Positions 52,591 to 61,871 of a DNA stretch of 64,000 nt are shown here, piece by piece. This stretch comes from Acidobacteriota bacterium. Its GTDB lineage: Bacteria; Acidobacteriota; Thermoanaerobaculia; Thermoanaerobaculales; Thermoanaerobaculaceae. The stretch lies in contig PKYI01000087.1 in assembly GCA_003133645.1 (NCBI GenBank), positions 45,863 through 109,862 of the forward strand. The letters are read 5' to 3'. The notes under the pieces are model-generated. The model saw nothing but the letters and a program-made list of their open reading frames with translations, did not search any database and was not told the DNA's origin. The position numbers and the translations under genes are program-made. How positions within the stretch are numbered: position 1 is the stretch's first letter; the number at the start of each line of letters is the position of its first letter.

Positions 52591-52973
52591 CCGAACGCCC
52601 TCTCGTATTGAGTGCCAAATTGAGTGCCAGGGCCGACGATATCGGCGATCATTGGGGTTGCTACCCCGTTGGGGCGGCGAGCCGTCGGTCCAGCTCCTCG
52701 TACCGACGACGGAAATCGGGGTCGCCCTGCCGCCTCGGGGCCCCAAGCCGGCACCATCGTGTCACCACGTTCGTCTTGCAGCAGGACCTCCGGGCTGGGG
52801 GCGGGGAGTCGTTGATCCGCCGGTGCCGCGGGTGGCCATCTTGCTCCTGCGCCCGCGGGACCGGCAAGCAAGAGCTCTCCACGCAGTGGAATACAAGCCC
52901 GCCGCCCGAACAACCAGCCGCAGCCCGCGGGGCAGAAGAGAAGACCCTCACGCAGTGAAGAGAAGACCGGGGG
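52591..52973. other. 383-bp gene-poor gap after the glycosyltransferases
   Basis: Frames on both strands are long but lack coding character. A repeated word GAGTGCCAAATTGAGTGCCA occurs near 52608, and GAAGAGAAGACC occurs twice near 52934 and 52957 next to the typA stop. It looks like the remains of a lost gene plus a repeat; no product can be assigned. Confidence 0.35.
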
Positions 52974-54779
52974 CTACTTGCGACGCACGGCTGGGAGGAT
53001 CTTCTTGCGCAGGCGCTGGGAGGTGGGCGTCACCTCGAGGAGCTCGTCCTCGGCGAGGAACTCCAGCCCCTGCTCGAGGCTCATCTGGCGCGGCGGCACC
53101 AGGTGAACGGCCTCGTCCGACGTCGAGGCCCGCATGTTGGTGAGCTTCTTCTCCTTGGTGATGTTGACGTCGATGTCCTTCTCGCGGGCGTTCTCGCCGA
53201 CGACCATCCCCTCGTAGACCTCGGCGCCGGGGAGGATGAACAGCTCGCCGCGCGGCTGCAGGTGTTCGATCGCATAGCCGGTGGTGCGGCCGGGGCGGTC
53301 GGCGACCATGGCCCCGGTGCTGCGGTGGGCGATCTCGCCCTGCCACGGCTCGTAGCCGTCGAAGAGGTGGTTGGCGATCCCCGTGCCCTTGGTGTCGGTG
53401 AGGAACTCGCTGCGGAAGCCGATCAGGCCGCGCGACGGGAGGCGGAACTCCATCCGCACCCGTCCGGTGCCGTGGTTGACCATCTTGGTCATGCGGCCGC
53501 GGCGCTCGCCGACCTTCTGCGTCACGACGCCGATGAACTCCTCCGGGCAGTCCACGACCAGCGCCTCCATCGGCTCGTGGCGCACGCCGTCGATTTCCCT
53601 GGTGAGCACCTCGGGCTTGGCGACCGACATCTCGAACCCCTCGCGGCGCATCATCTCGATCAGGATCGCGAGCTGCAGCTCGCCGCGGCCGGAGACCTTG
53701 AAGCTGTCGGCGGAATCCGTGGGGGCGACCTGGATCGAGACGTTCGTGAGAGTTTCCTTTTCCAGGCGCTCCTTGATCTTGCGCGAGGTGAGGTGCTGGC
53801 CGTCGCGACCGGCCATCGGCGAGGTGTTGACGCCGATCACCATGGCGATCGTGGGCTCGTCCACCTTGATGTGGGGGAGCGCGCGCGGGTCGTCGCGGCT
53901 GGAGATCGTCTCGCCGATCCATACGTCGTCGAGGCCGGCGACGGCCACGATGTCGCCGGGGCCGGCATCGGCGATGTCGACGCGCTTGAGCCCCTGGTAG
54001 CCGTACAGGCCCGTGACCTTGGCCGTCGCGACGGTGCCGTCGTGCCGGCAGAGGCTGACCTCCTGGCCCTTGACGATGTTGCCGTTGAACACGCGCCCGA
54101 TCGCGAGGCGGCCGACGTAGTCGTCCCAGTCGAGGTTCGTGATCAGGAGCTGGAGCGGGAACGCCGGGTCGAATCGCGGCGCCGGCACCGCGCTGAGGAT
54201 CGCCTCGAAGAGCGGCTCCAGGGTGGTGTCGGGGCCGTCCGGCTCGGTTCGGCAGGTGCCGCGGCGGGCGTTGCAGTAGAGCACCGGGAAGTCGAGCTGG
54301 TCCTCGGACGCGTCGAGGTCGATGAAGAGGTCGAAGATCTCGTCCAGAACCTCGGCCGTTCGCGCGTCGGGGCGGTCGATCTTGTTGATCACGACGATCG
54401 GCGGCAGGCTGGCCTCGAGGGCCTTGCGTAGGACGAAGCGCGTCTGCGGCAGCGGCCCCTCGCTGGCGTCCACCAGGAGCATGACGCCATCGACCATCTT
54501 CAAGGTGCGCTCGACCTCGCCGCCGAAATCCGCGTGCCCGGGGGTGTCGACGATGTTGATGCGGGTGCCGCGGTAGTTAATGGCGGTGTTCTTGGCCATG
54601 ATCGTGATGCCCTTCTCGCGCTCGAGGTCGATGGAGTCCATCACCCGCTCCCGCACCGACTCGTTCTCGCGGAAGATCCCGCTCTGCCAGAGCATGGCAT
54701 CCACCAGCGTCGTCTTGCCGTGGTCCACGTGGGCGATGATCGCCACGTTCCTGATCTCGTTGCGCGTTTCGATCGACAT
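52974..54779 (-). CDS. typA: ribosome-associated GTPase TypA/BipA
   Basis: A 601-residue translational GTPase that binds the ribosome and aids assembly under stress. G1 is [10 protein letters not shown]2 lies in the EREKGITI segment, G3 [12 protein letters not shown]4 NKIDRPDAR, all within residues 15-140. EF-Tu-like, EF-G domain III- and V-like segments follow ([38 protein letters not shown]). The C-terminal domain ends [19 protein letters not shown]. The start at 54779 was chosen because GAGG lies 7 nt upstream. An ATG two codons earlier (54785) would leave only 1 nt. Transcription comes from the right, past a hairpin at 54829-54858. Confidence 0.97.
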   Translation of the reverse strand: MSIETRNEIRNVAIIAHVDHGKTTLVDAMLWQSGIFRENESVRERVMDSIDLEREKGITIMAKNTAINYRGTRINIVDTPGHADFGGEVERTLKMVDGVMLLVDASEGPLPQTRFVLRKALEASLPPIVVINKIDRPDARTAEVLDEIFDLFIDLDASEDQLDFPVLYCNARRGTCRTEPDGPDTTLEPLFEAILSAVPAPRFDPAFPLQLLITNLDWDDYVGRLAIGRVFNGNIVKGQEVSLCRHDGTVATAKVTGLYGYQGLKRVDIADAGPGDIVAVAGLDDVWIGETISSRDDPRALPHIKVDEPTIAMVIGVNTSPMAGRDGQHLTSRKIKERLEKETLTNVSIQVAPTDSADSFKVSGRGELQLAILIEMMRREGFEMSVAKPEVLTREIDGVRHEPMEALVVDCPEEFIGVVTQKVGERRGRMTKMVNHGTGRVRMEFRLPSRGLIGFRSEFLTDTKGTGIANHLFDGYEPWQGEIAHRSTGAMVADRPGRTTGYAIEHLQPRGELFILPGAEVYEGMVVGENAREKDIDVNITKEKKLTNMRASTSDEAVHLVPPRQMSLEQGLEFLAEDELLEVTPTSQRLRKKILPAVRRK

Positions 54780-54828
54780 TGCCATGCCTCTTTCCCGGTC
54801 CCGCGGCGGGTCGGTCCCGCGTCTTGGC

Positions 54829-54858
54829 GAAAAACAAATCACCGGCTAAACGCCGGTG
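54829..54858 (-). terminator. hairpin followed by T tract upstream of typA
   Basis: Minus strand: CACCGGC, loop GTTTA, GCCGGTG, then ATTTGTTTTT. It lies about 65 nt downstream of the cNMP/TPR gene stop and 50 nt upstream of the typA start. It is most simply the terminator of the former gene. A -10-like TATCGT sits just before it, so attenuation of typA is possible. Confidence 0.7.
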
Positions 54859-54919
54859 GGTGCTTACGATATCACGTTTTCCCGGGCGCCTCAAGAGCGC
54901 CGCGGCGGCGCCCGGGCGG

Positions 54920-56638
54920 CTACTCGTGACCCGCCATCAGCCGCCAGGCGACGAGCCGGTCCGTCATCGTCCGGATCCGGCGGCAGAGGATCTGACACAG
55001 CAGGGTGAGGAACTGGCGGGACGCGTCCGGGTCCATCTCCAGCACCTCCTCGAGGCGGTGGCTGTCGATGGTGAAGACGGTGCAGCCGCCGGTGTGGGCG
55101 CGGGCGTCGGCGCTGCGCGGCTGGTCGTCGATGAGGGCCATCTCGCCGAAGACGTCGCCGCGCCCGAGGATGGTCAGCGCCTCCTCACCCATGCCTTGCA
55201 GGCGGCGCGAGATCCGCACCTGGCCGTCGACCACGATGTAGAGCTTGTCGCCGTGCTCGCCCTCGGAGAAGATCAGGGCGTTGGGCTGGAAGCGCTCCTC
55301 CTGCGAGTAGGTGGCGAGCAGACGCAGCTCCGCCGCGGACAGCCCCTGCTCGCGCAGCACGTCCACCTTGGCCGCCTGGTCGAGAAAGACGCGCTCGCCG
55401 GGCTGGCCGGGGGCGTTGCGCCCAGGGCCGAGCCCAGGCGTGATGAGATCGATCATGACGCCGTTGGCGCCGCGGACCTTGGCGGCGAGCGAGTGCCAGA
55501 ACGACCAGAGCAGCGCGACGCCGATTTCGCGGTTGCCGCGCACGAGCTGGTCGAGCTCGCCTGCCGGGAAGCGGAGTACGGTGCCGGCGTCGGCGCCGAG
55601 TATGGTCGAGTAGCGAGGCTTGCCGTCGATATAGGAGATCTCGCCGATGAACTCGCCGAGGGCGGGTTGGGCCAGCAACTGCGTTCCTAGCGGGGTGCGG
55701 CGGCTTTCCTGCAGGCGTCCGGCCATGACGATGAAAATGTCGCGGTCCTCCTGCCCCTCGCGGATGAGCGCGTTGGCATGGCCGAACGCCTCCCGCCGCC
55801 CGATCTGGGCGAGCTGCACGAGGTGGGCGTCGGAGAAGTGCCGGAGGACCCGGAAGCGGCGGAGGTCCATCGCCGCCCGCAGCAGCTCCTCGCGCTTCGG
55901 CGGGGCGGCGGCGCGCTGGCTGTGGACGTCCGACATGGTCAGGCTCGAGAACAGTCGGGCGCGGGTGAGGGCGACCTGGTCGCTTGCGCGCTGGAGGGCG
56001 GCGGCGCGCTGGCGGTGCAGCTCGGCCAGCTCGTCGTTGGACAAGCGGCAGAGGGCGGCCAGGGTGTCGACCCGCCGCCGCGCGGCCGAGACCTCGCCCT
56101 CGCTGAGGCCCTGGCTCGCGAGCAGAGCGTCGATGGCGTGGCGCAGCGCCTCCGGGTAGTCCTCGAGTTCGAGCGCGATCCGCGCCGCCTCCACCGCGAG
56201 CTTGCGGTCGAGAGGGTTGAGGCGGCGCGCCTGCACGAACTCCTCAAGCGCGGCGCGCAGGTCGCGGCGGCGCAGGTGGAGGTAGCCGGCGCCGGCGTAG
56301 GCGAGGTAGTGGTATGGCGCGCGGAGCTTGGCGAGGTCGAACATCTCCTGCGCCCGCGCGAGTTCGCCGCGCGCCTCGAGGATGCGCGCCATCCCCACCG
56401 CGTGCGAGGCCTCGAGGTTGTGGCGCTTGTGCTCGCGCTGCGGGTCCTCGACGCCGCCCGACGCCCGGCGCAGGGCGGTGGCGCGCTGCCGCCACGCCTC
56501 GCCCTTGGGGGTCAGGCTGGCGGCCATTTCGTAGAGTTCGGCCGCCAGGCCAGGCTGGCTTGCTCGTTCGAGCTCCTCGGCGATCGCCACGAGGCGCTGT
56601 GCGAAGACGGGGTGGAGTTGGACCTCGTTCAGGCTCAT
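54920..56638 (-). CDS. TPR and cyclic-nucleotide-binding-domain protein
   Basis: A 572-residue soluble protein. Residues about 1-190 are TPR-like helices ([40 protein letters not shown]). From about 240 to 370 there is one cNMP-binding-type domain ([39 protein letters not shown]). A second follows at about 420-560 ([48 protein letters not shown]). The second has the phosphate-binding G-E-M-A-x(n)-R-S-A pattern. There is no DNA-binding domain, so it is probably a sensor/effector rather than a CRP-type regulator. ATG 56638 was chosen over an upstream TTG. Confidence 0.85.
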   Translation of the reverse strand: MSLNEVQLHPVFAQRLVAIAEELERASQPGLAAELYEMAASLTPKGEAWRQRATALRRASGGVEDPQREHKRHNLEASHAVGMARILEARGELARAQEMFDLAKLRAPYHYLAYAGAGYLHLRRRDLRAALEEFVQARRLNPLDRKLAVEAARIALELEDYPEALRHAIDALLASQGLSEGEVSAARRRVDTLAALCRLSNDELAELHRQRAAALQRASDQVALTRARLFSSLTMSDVHSQRAAAPPKREELLRAAMDLRRFRVLRHFSDAHLVQLAQIGRREAFGHANALIREGQEDRDIFIVMAGRLQESRRTPLGTQLLAQPALGEFIGEISYIDGKPRYSTILGADAGTVLRFPAGELDQLVRGNREIGVALLWSFWHSLAAKVRGANGVMIDLITPGLGPGRNAPGQPGERVFLDQAAKVDVLREQGLSAAELRLLATYSQEERFQPNALIFSEGEHGDKLYIVVDGQVRISRRLQGMGEEALTILGRGDVFGEMALIDDQPRSADARAHTGGCTVFTIDSHRLEEVLEMDPDASRQFLTLLCQILCRRIRTMTDRLVAWRLMAGHE

Positions 56639-56665
56639 CGGCAAACAGAACCCTTTGTTCGATCC

Positions 56666-56671
56666 TAAGAT
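56666..56671 (+). promoter_or_regulatory. -10 box TAAGAT, leaderless promoter
   Basis: Ends 6 nt before the GTG at 56678. Intergenic space to the divergent gene is only 39 bp. Confidence 0.6.
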
Positions 56672-56677
56672 GAGGGC

Positions 56678-57394
56678 GTGAAGGTGTCAAACCCGTTCGT
56701 CCCGCCGGATGCCTCCGGACTGGCCATTGCCGTGACCGAGTGCCGGGCCTGCCCGCGGCTCGTCGAGTGGCGGGAACGCCAGGCCGGCCTCGTGCCGCCG
56801 CGGTTCGCGGCGTGGGTCCGCGAGTACGGGTTCTGGGCGAGGCCGGTCGCCGCGTTCGGCGATCCGGCGGCGTGGCTCGTCATCGTCGGCCTCGCGCCCG
56901 CCGCGCAGGGCGCCAACCGCACCGGGCGGATGTTCACCGGCGACCGCTCGGGGGCGTTCCTCTACTCGGCGCTGCACCGCGCGGGGTTGGCCAACCTTCC
57001 CAACAGCGACCACCAGGGGGACGGCCTGGCCCTCCACGGGGTCCTGATCACGGCGCCGCTGCGCTGCGCCCCGCCGGGGAACCGCCCGGCGGCGGCGGAA
57101 CTGGACCGCTGCCGCGCCTTCATGCGCGCGGACCTCGCGGCGTGCCGGCGGTTGCGAGTGGTCCTCGCCCTGGGGCGTGTCGCGCACGGGAGCGTGCGGC
57201 GCTTGCTGCGGGAGAAGGGGACGGTCCCGAGCGGGGGCGCCGGGTTCCGCCACGGGGCGGCGCACGCGCTGCCCGGCGGGGTGTGGCTGGTGGACTCCTA
57301 CCACGTCTCGCAGCAGAACACCTTTACCGGCCGTCTCACCGCCGCGATGTTCGACGACGTCTTGCGGCACTGCCGCCGCCTCGCCGAACGTTGA
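56678..57394 (+). CDS. family 5 uracil-DNA glycosylase (UdgB)
   Basis: A 238-residue repair enzyme that removes uracil and other deaminated bases. Cysteines of a [4Fe-4S] centre are expected at CRACPRLVEW near residue 22 and later Cys positions. Motif A reads VGLAPAAQGANRTGRMFTGD (about residues 70-89), the family 5 pattern without an Asp activator. The second motif SYHVSQQNTFTGRL (about residues 207-220) normally reads SYHPSQQNTFTG; the Pro is Val here. The GTG start is set by TAAGAT 6 nt upstream. Confidence 0.9.
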   Translation: MKVSNPFVPPDASGLAIAVTECRACPRLVEWRERQAGLVPPRFAAWVREYGFWARPVAAFGDPAAWLVIVGLAPAAQGANRTGRMFTGDRSGAFLYSALHRAGLANLPNSDHQGDGLALHGVLITAPLRCAPPGNRPAAAELDRCRAFMRADLAACRRLRVVLALGRVAHGSVRRLLREKGTVPSGGAGFRHGAAHALPGGVWLVDSYHVSQQNTFTGRLTAAMFDDVLRHCRRLAER

Positions 57395-57448
57395 CGGGAT
57401 GCGTGAGTCGTGTCCTGGTCTGCTCCTGCCGCCTCGCGCTTCTCGCCG

Positions 57449-57454
57449 TACAAT
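57449..57454 (+). promoter_or_regulatory. -10 box TACAAT, leaderless promoter
   Basis: Ends 6 nt before the ATG at 57461. Confidence 0.6.
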
Positions 57455-57460
57455 GCGCGA

Positions 57461-57913
57461 ATGATCCTCCTCCTGGCACCAGCCTCCGTCGCACTGGCGT
57501 TGTTGCAGGCGCCCGTACCCGCCCCCGCCACCGCCGCGCCCGTTCCCGAAATGGTCGTCGCAGCGACGCTCGAAGACCTCCGCAAGGGCGAGCTATACCT
57601 CGACGCCGCGACGATCGAGCCCATCCTCGCGGCGTCGTTCACCGTGATCGAGGACGGCGTCCGCCTCTCCGGGTCGTTCGCGTACCTCGAGCCGATCCGC
57701 CGCCTGCGCGAGCGCGGCGCCGAGGTGAAGGAGCTCCGCTTCGAGCAGACGCTGGTGCAGGTGTTCGGCGCCAGTGCCGTGGCGACCTACCGCTTCGTCA
57801 AAGTCTGGCGTGAGGGCGGCGTCCGCCACCGGGAGCAGGGCTGGTCGAGCGACGTGTTCGAGCTGCGCGACGACGGCGCGTGGATCCTCATCCACCGTCA
57901 CCGAGGCAGGTGA
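57461..57913 (+). CDS. exported SnoaL/DUF4440-like protein
   Basis: A 150-residue protein with a short hydrophobic N-terminus (LLLAPASVALALLQAPVPAP) and a NTF2-like cone-shaped domain: LEDLRKGELYLDAATIEPILAASFTVIED, then GSFAYLEPIRRL, ATYRFVKVW and a final strand WILIHRHRGR. This matches SnoaL-like/DUF4440 domains. Function unknown. It ends 15 nt before the stop of the convergent queF. Confidence 0.65.
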   Translation: MILLLAPASVALALLQAPVPAPATAAPVPEMVVAATLEDLRKGELYLDAATIEPILAASFTVIEDGVRLSGSFAYLEPIRRLRERGAEVKELRFEQTLVQVFGASAVATYRFVKVWREGGVRHREQGWSSDVFELRDDGAWILIHRHRGR

Positions 57914-57928
57914 GAGGCCGCCTGAGCG

Positions 57929-58336
57929 TCAGGCGCCAACCACATCTTCCAGGTGGCGTACGGTGACGACGGTGTGGATGCCGCCCCGGAGCCGGTAGTC
58001 GAGGCGGACCTCGATCCGCCGCGGCCGGCAGACGGCGAGCAGGTCGCCGAGCAGCCGGTTCGCGGCGTGCTCCTGGTAGATCCCCACGCTCCGGTACGTG
58101 GTCAGGTAGTACTTGAGTGCTTTCAGCTCGACGCAGAGCCGGTCGGGCACGTACGTGATGGTGAGCGTGCCGAAATCGGGAAGGCCCGAGAACGGGCACA
58201 CGCAGTTCCACTCGTCGGTCGCGATGACGACCTCGGCGACGCGCTCGGGGTACTCGTACGGGAACGTCTCGAGCAACCCCGGCTCGACCTTCTCGACACC
58301 ATCGAACGGAAAGCTCCTGCCCTCGGCCTGCACCAT
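57929..58336 (-). CDS. queF: preQ1 synthase (7-cyano-7-deazaguanine reductase)
   Basis: A 135-residue short-form QueF that reduces preQ0 to preQ1 with NADPH in queuosine synthesis. CVCPFSGLPDFGTLTI holds the catalytic Cys and Asp, and ELKALKYYLTTYRSVGIYQE is the QueF motif (E-x-K-S/A-L-K-x-Y). Length is that of the unimodular (type I) form. ATG 58336 was chosen because GGAGGTG lies 5 nt upstream. The gene is convergent with the NTF2-like gene. Confidence 0.93.
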   Translation of the reverse strand: MVQAEGRSFPFDGVEKVEPGLLETFPYEYPERVAEVVIATDEWNCVCPFSGLPDFGTLTITYVPDRLCVELKALKYYLTTYRSVGIYQEHAANRLLGDLLAVCRPRRIEVRLDYRLRGGIHTVVTVRHLEDVVGA

Positions 58337-58384
58337 GGCGCACCTCCGCCCGCCCACCGTAGCAGGCGCCCGGCGGGAGGGATA

Positions 58385-58546
58385 GGGAAGACGGCAGAGG
58401 AAATGAAGAGTTGAGTGTGAAACGTGAAAAGTTGCAGAAAGCTAGAGGAAGAAGCGGGACGAAATAACGGCAAACGAACTGCGGGTCATGTCGTTCGGTT
58501 GCCTTGTTCCTTTCACTTTTCGCTCTTCACTCTGAATTCTTCACTC
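58385..58546. repeat. purine/pyrimidine imperfect inverted repeat, copy 2
   Basis: A purine-rich left half (GAAGAGTTGAGTGTGAAACG, then GTGAAAAG and GAGGAAGAAG) faces a pyrimidine-rich right half (CTTTCACTTTTCGC, then CTCTTCACTCTGAATTCTTC). Layout and words match the element at 2614-2741. The right arm runs into the stop of a minus-strand gene, as in copy 1. Low GC compared with flanks. Confidence 0.65.
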
Positions 58547-58966
58547 GCCCTTGGGGCGGGCGGGGAGGCGCAGCGCCGCGAGGTGCGCTCGAAGGTCCGC
58601 GATGATCGGGCAGGGCTTACCCGCCGCGTAGTCAAAGTAGACCTGGACGGTCTCGGCCTCGGCGGCGAGGCGACCGGACGCTTCGATGCGGTACCCGAAC
58701 GTAAAGCTCGTGCGCCCGACGTGGCTGACGCCGACCCCGATCTCGACGGTGTCGTTGAGGTCGATCGGGGAACGGTAGTCGACGGCGGCGCGGGCGAGGA
58801 TGATCGGGATGTCGCGCGCGCTGCCGGAGAAACCGAAACGCTCGCGCCAGAGCCGCACGCGGGCCAGCTCGAGGTAGGTCACGTACACCGCGTTGTTGAC
58901 GTGGTTCATGGCGTCGATGTCGCTGTAGCGCACCTCGATGGGGCACGAGAAGGGGAAGCCTTTCAT
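58541..58966 (-). CDS. 4-hydroxybenzoyl-CoA/acyl-CoA thioesterase-like (hotdog fold)
   Basis: A 141-residue hotdog-fold protein. VRYSDIDAMNHVNNAVYVTYLELAR (about residues 11-35) contains the DxDxxxHVNN/Y catalytic and helix motif of the YbgC/FcbC-type acyl-CoA thioesterases. It hydrolyses acyl-CoA, substrate unknown. The start overlaps the patatin gene stop by 4 nt (ATGA), and GGAGG precedes it, so the two are a coupled lipid-related pair. Confidence 0.88.
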   Translation of the reverse strand: MKGFPFSCPIEVRYSDIDAMNHVNNAVYVTYLELARVRLWRERFGFSGSARDIPIILARAAVDYRSPIDLNDTVEIGVGVSHVGRTSFTFGYRIEASGRLAAEAETVQVYFDYAAGKPCPIIADLRAHLAALRLPARPKGE

Positions 58967-59910
58967 TGCGGTTCCTCCGCTTGCCGTTGCCGCGGCCGGC
59001 ACAGCGCGAGTGCCTGCGCGCGGCGGATCACACTCTCCGCGGCCGCACGGCCGGCCGCGGCCGCCTCATCGAGGCGCGTGAACTCGGACCAGTGCAGGGC
59101 GCCGACGTCTGGGGCAATGACGAGGTCAGCGCTCGCGAGTTGGGCATCGCGCAGGGCCTTATGTGTCATGTTCGAGGCCCGCATCATCGCCTGCGCCAGC
59201 GTGATGCCGGCGGCGTCCTGGGGCCGCCACGCCTCGCCGACGCTGACCGCGACCACCGGGCACCGGGATAACGTGCGCGCCTGCGCCACCGGGACGTCGG
59301 CGACTGTGCCCCCATCGGTGAGGTGCCGGCCGCCGAAGGAGTACGGCGGCACGACCGCCGGGATGGCGCACGACGCCGCGACTGCCGCCCGCAGGGGCCC
59401 GTGCCGGAGCGCGACCGGCTCGCCGGTCTCGAAGTCGGTCGCCACCGCCGCGAACTTCACCCGCAGCGACTCGATCGTCACGTCGGGGAGGAGGAACGAG
59501 AGCCCCTTCTCGAGCTCGGCGTGCGTGATGACGCTGGTGCGATCGAGCGCGAGCGCCACCAGGGCGCTCCGCCGCATGCGGCGGGCAAAGAGCAGGAGCG
59601 GGTTGTCGCGCGTGGACATGGCCGGGGTGAGGCGAACGTCGGGGAGCGCCTTGAGGGTGTCGGTACCCAGAAACTCCCGCCAGCGCCGCGCGACCGCGGC
59701 GGCGCTGCCGAGCGTGATCCACATCGCGCCGATGATGGCGCCGGCGCTGGTGCCGGCAATGCCGGCGATTGGGATGCCGCCATCCTCGAGGACCTCGAGG
59801 GCGCCGATGTGCGCGAGTCCGCGTGCGCCCCCACCGCCGAGGGCGAGCGCCACACCTCCGGGTTTGGCTGAAAAACCGAAAAGGGAACGAAGGGAACGGA
59901 GGAAACGCAT
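58963..59910 (-). CDS. patatin-like phospholipase (RssA type)
   Basis: A 315-residue serine lipid hydrolase. The oxyanion motif ALGGGGARGLAHIG (about residues 23-36), nucleophile elbow GTSAGAIIG (about 53-61, Ser) and HLTDGGTVADVPV (Asp of the dyad) are intact. It probably hydrolyses phospholipids or lysophospholipids. The ATG was chosen next to a GTG one codon upstream. TAAGAT ends 8 nt before it. It is coupled to the thioesterase gene. Confidence 0.9.
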   Translation of the reverse strand: MRFLRSLRSLFGFSAKPGGVALALGGGGARGLAHIGALEVLEDGGIPIAGIAGTSAGAIIGAMWITLGSAAAVARRWREFLGTDTLKALPDVRLTPAMSTRDNPLLLFARRMRRSALVALALDRTSVITHAELEKGLSFLLPDVTIESLRVKFAAVATDFETGEPVALRHGPLRAAVAASCAIPAVVPPYSFGGRHLTDGGTVADVPVAQARTLSRCPVVAVSVGEAWRPQDAAGITLAQAMMRASNMTHKALRDAQLASADLVIAPDVGALHWSEFTRLDEAAAAGRAAAESVIRRAQALALCRPRQRQAEEPQ

Positions 59911-59918
59911 CACCTCTT

Positions 59919-59924
59919 ATCTTA
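59919..59924 (-). promoter_or_regulatory. -10 box TAAGAT, near-leaderless promoter
   Basis: Minus-strand TAAGAT ends 8 nt before ATG 59910 (5 nt before the alternative GTG 59913). Confidence 0.5.
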
Positions 59925-60054
59925 CCGGCTCGTGTCCGGCTCCGGGTGAGGCGCCGCCGTCCGCCAGGTTATCGACCCGTTGCAAGCCTCGGCCGGTTGA
60001 CCGGAAGGGAAGGTACGTGGTACACGGATCGCCTGTGGTGAAAGGAGCCAGACA

Positions 60055-61851
60055 ATGGCCAAACGTTACCTCCTGACGGCGCTCGCGGTGCTCCTGGTTG
60101 CGGGAGCGTTGGGCGCCCAGCAGGTCCAGGTGCGCGAGGAGGTGCTCCCCAACGGCATGAAGCTGCTGCTGGTCGAGCGCCACGACTCGCCCACCGTCTC
60201 GTGCGGGTGGGTGGCGAAGGTCGGATCGGTCAACGAGCCGCCCGGGATCACGGGCATCTCGCACCTGTTCGAGCACATGATGTTCAAGGGGACCAAGACC
60301 ATCGGCACCAGCGACTACGCCAAGGACGCCGAGATCATGGCCGAGCAGGACGCAGTGCGGGCGGAGATGGAGAAGGAGTACACCCTGCTGCGCGAGAAGC
60401 TGCGCCGCGGCGAGATCTCCGGCAACATCTACGACCCGGCCAACATGACCCCGCGGCTGAAGGAGCTCCGGGCGCAGCTCGAGAAGCTTTTCGCCGCCGA
60501 GAAGCAGGTCATCGTCAAGGACGAGCTCGACCAGATTTACACCAAGGAGGGCGGCTCGGGCCTCAACGCGTTCACGAGCGAGGACCAGACCGCGTACTTC
60601 ATCACGGTCCCCGCAAACAAGCTCGAGCTCTGGTTCTGGCTCGAATCGGACCGCCTCGCCAACCCGGTCTTCCGGGAGTTCTACTCCGAACGGGACGTGG
60701 TGCGCGAGGAGCGCCGGCTGCGGACCGAGTCCACGCCGACCGGCAAGTTCGACGAGGCTGCCAACGCGATGTTCTGGGAGTCGTCGCCGTACTCCCATCC
60801 CGTCGTGGGCTGGCCGTCGGACGTCGAGTCGATCAACCGGGCACAGGCGCTCGCGTACTTCGCGACCTACTACGCGCCCAACAACCTCACCGCGGCGCTG
60901 GTCGGGGATTTCGACTCGGACAAGGTGATCGCGCTGGCCAAGGAGTATTTCGGGCGCATCCCCCGCGCCAAGACGCCGCCGCCCGAGATGATCACCGACG
61001 AGATGCCGCAGATCGCCCAGAAACGCCTCGAAGCCGAGGCTGACACCAACCCCGAGGTCGAAATCCGCTTCCACGCGGTGCCGTTCGACCACAAGGACAT
61101 GTTCGCCTTCCAGCTCGTCGCCGACCTGCTCAACCGCCGCACCGGCCGGCTCTACAAGGCGCTGGTGGAGGACGAGAAGGTCGCGGCCGGCGAGCCGTAC
61201 GGGATGTACCGGCCGATGAAATACGAGGGTTACTTCGAGGTCGGGGCCGAGGTCAAGGACGGGAAGCAACCGCAGGACGTGGAGGTCGCTCTCTTCACCC
61301 AGGTCGACAAGCTGGCGGCGACGCCGGTGGACGACCATGAGCTGCAGAAGGTCAAGAACCAGGAGCTGGCCAACTCGTTCCGCCGGTTGCAGTCGAACTT
61401 CTACCTGCTGCTGCAGCTCCTGATCTACGATTCGAGCGGCGACTGGCGGTTCCTCAACGACGCCCCAGCGAAGCTCCAGGCGGTCACCGCCGCCGACATC
61501 CAGCGCATCTCCAAGACCTACTTCACGAAGGAGAACAGCGGCATCACGACGTACCTGCGCAAGTCTGGAAGCGCGACGGAAGACCCCGAGCTGGCGGCGC
61601 TACCGGCTGAGCTCAAGGCGATGGTCAAGCAGCAGGTCGCGCAGATCGGCCAGCTGAACGACCGGGCCAAGCTCGAGCAGATGCTCGCGCGCATGCGGCA
61701 GATGTCGGGGCAGATGCCGCCCGCGATGAAGCCCGGCCTCGAGTACATCATGAAGAAGGCGCAGGAGCACCTCGACACCCTGCCCGCCGCCCCCGCCAAG
61801 GGTGGCGCCGCACAGACGACCCCGCCGGCCGGCGAGCAGCCCAAGCCCTAG
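60055..61851 (+). CDS. M16 family zinc peptidase, catalytic subunit
   Basis: A 598-residue exported metallopeptidase. A signal peptide (MAKRYLLTALAVLLVAGALG) precedes the HLFEHMMFKGT motif (about residues 71-81, H-x-x-E-H zinc site); EERRLRTES downstream supplies the third ligand. An insertion rich in charged residues (about 90-165) separates them, which is unusual. LLNRRTGRLYKALVEDEK continues the second M16 half. The C-terminal tail is Ala/Pro/Gly rich. GAAAGGAG precedes the ATG. The following gene encodes a paralogue with a lost zinc site, so the two likely form a heterodimer. Confidence 0.9.
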   Translation: MAKRYLLTALAVLLVAGALGAQQVQVREEVLPNGMKLLLVERHDSPTVSCGWVAKVGSVNEPPGITGISHLFEHMMFKGTKTIGTSDYAKDAEIMAEQDAVRAEMEKEYTLLREKLRRGEISGNIYDPANMTPRLKELRAQLEKLFAAEKQVIVKDELDQIYTKEGGSGLNAFTSEDQTAYFITVPANKLELWFWLESDRLANPVFREFYSERDVVREERRLRTESTPTGKFDEAANAMFWESSPYSHPVVGWPSDVESINRAQALAYFATYYAPNNLTAALVGDFDSDKVIALAKEYFGRIPRAKTPPPEMITDEMPQIAQKRLEAEADTNPEVEIRFHAVPFDHKDMFAFQLVADLLNRRTGRLYKALVEDEKVAAGEPYGMYRPMKYEGYFEVGAEVKDGKQPQDVEVALFTQVDKLAATPVDDHELQKVKNQELANSFRRLQSNFYLLLQLLIYDSSGDWRFLNDAPAKLQAVTAADIQRISKTYFTKENSGITTYLRKSGSATEDPELAALPAELKAMVKQQVAQIGQLNDRAKLEQMLARMRQMSGQMPPAMKPGLEYIMKKAQEHLDTLPAAPAKGGAAQTTPPAGEQPKP

Positions 61852-61871
61852 GGCGAAAGGAGGAGACCGAC

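Noticed and set aside
52449..52913. 154-codon minus-strand frame after the islet
   Set aside because: Overlaps the GT32-like gene and has no coding character.
53103..54431. 442-codon plus-strand open frame
   Set aside because: Antisense to typA, shadow frame.
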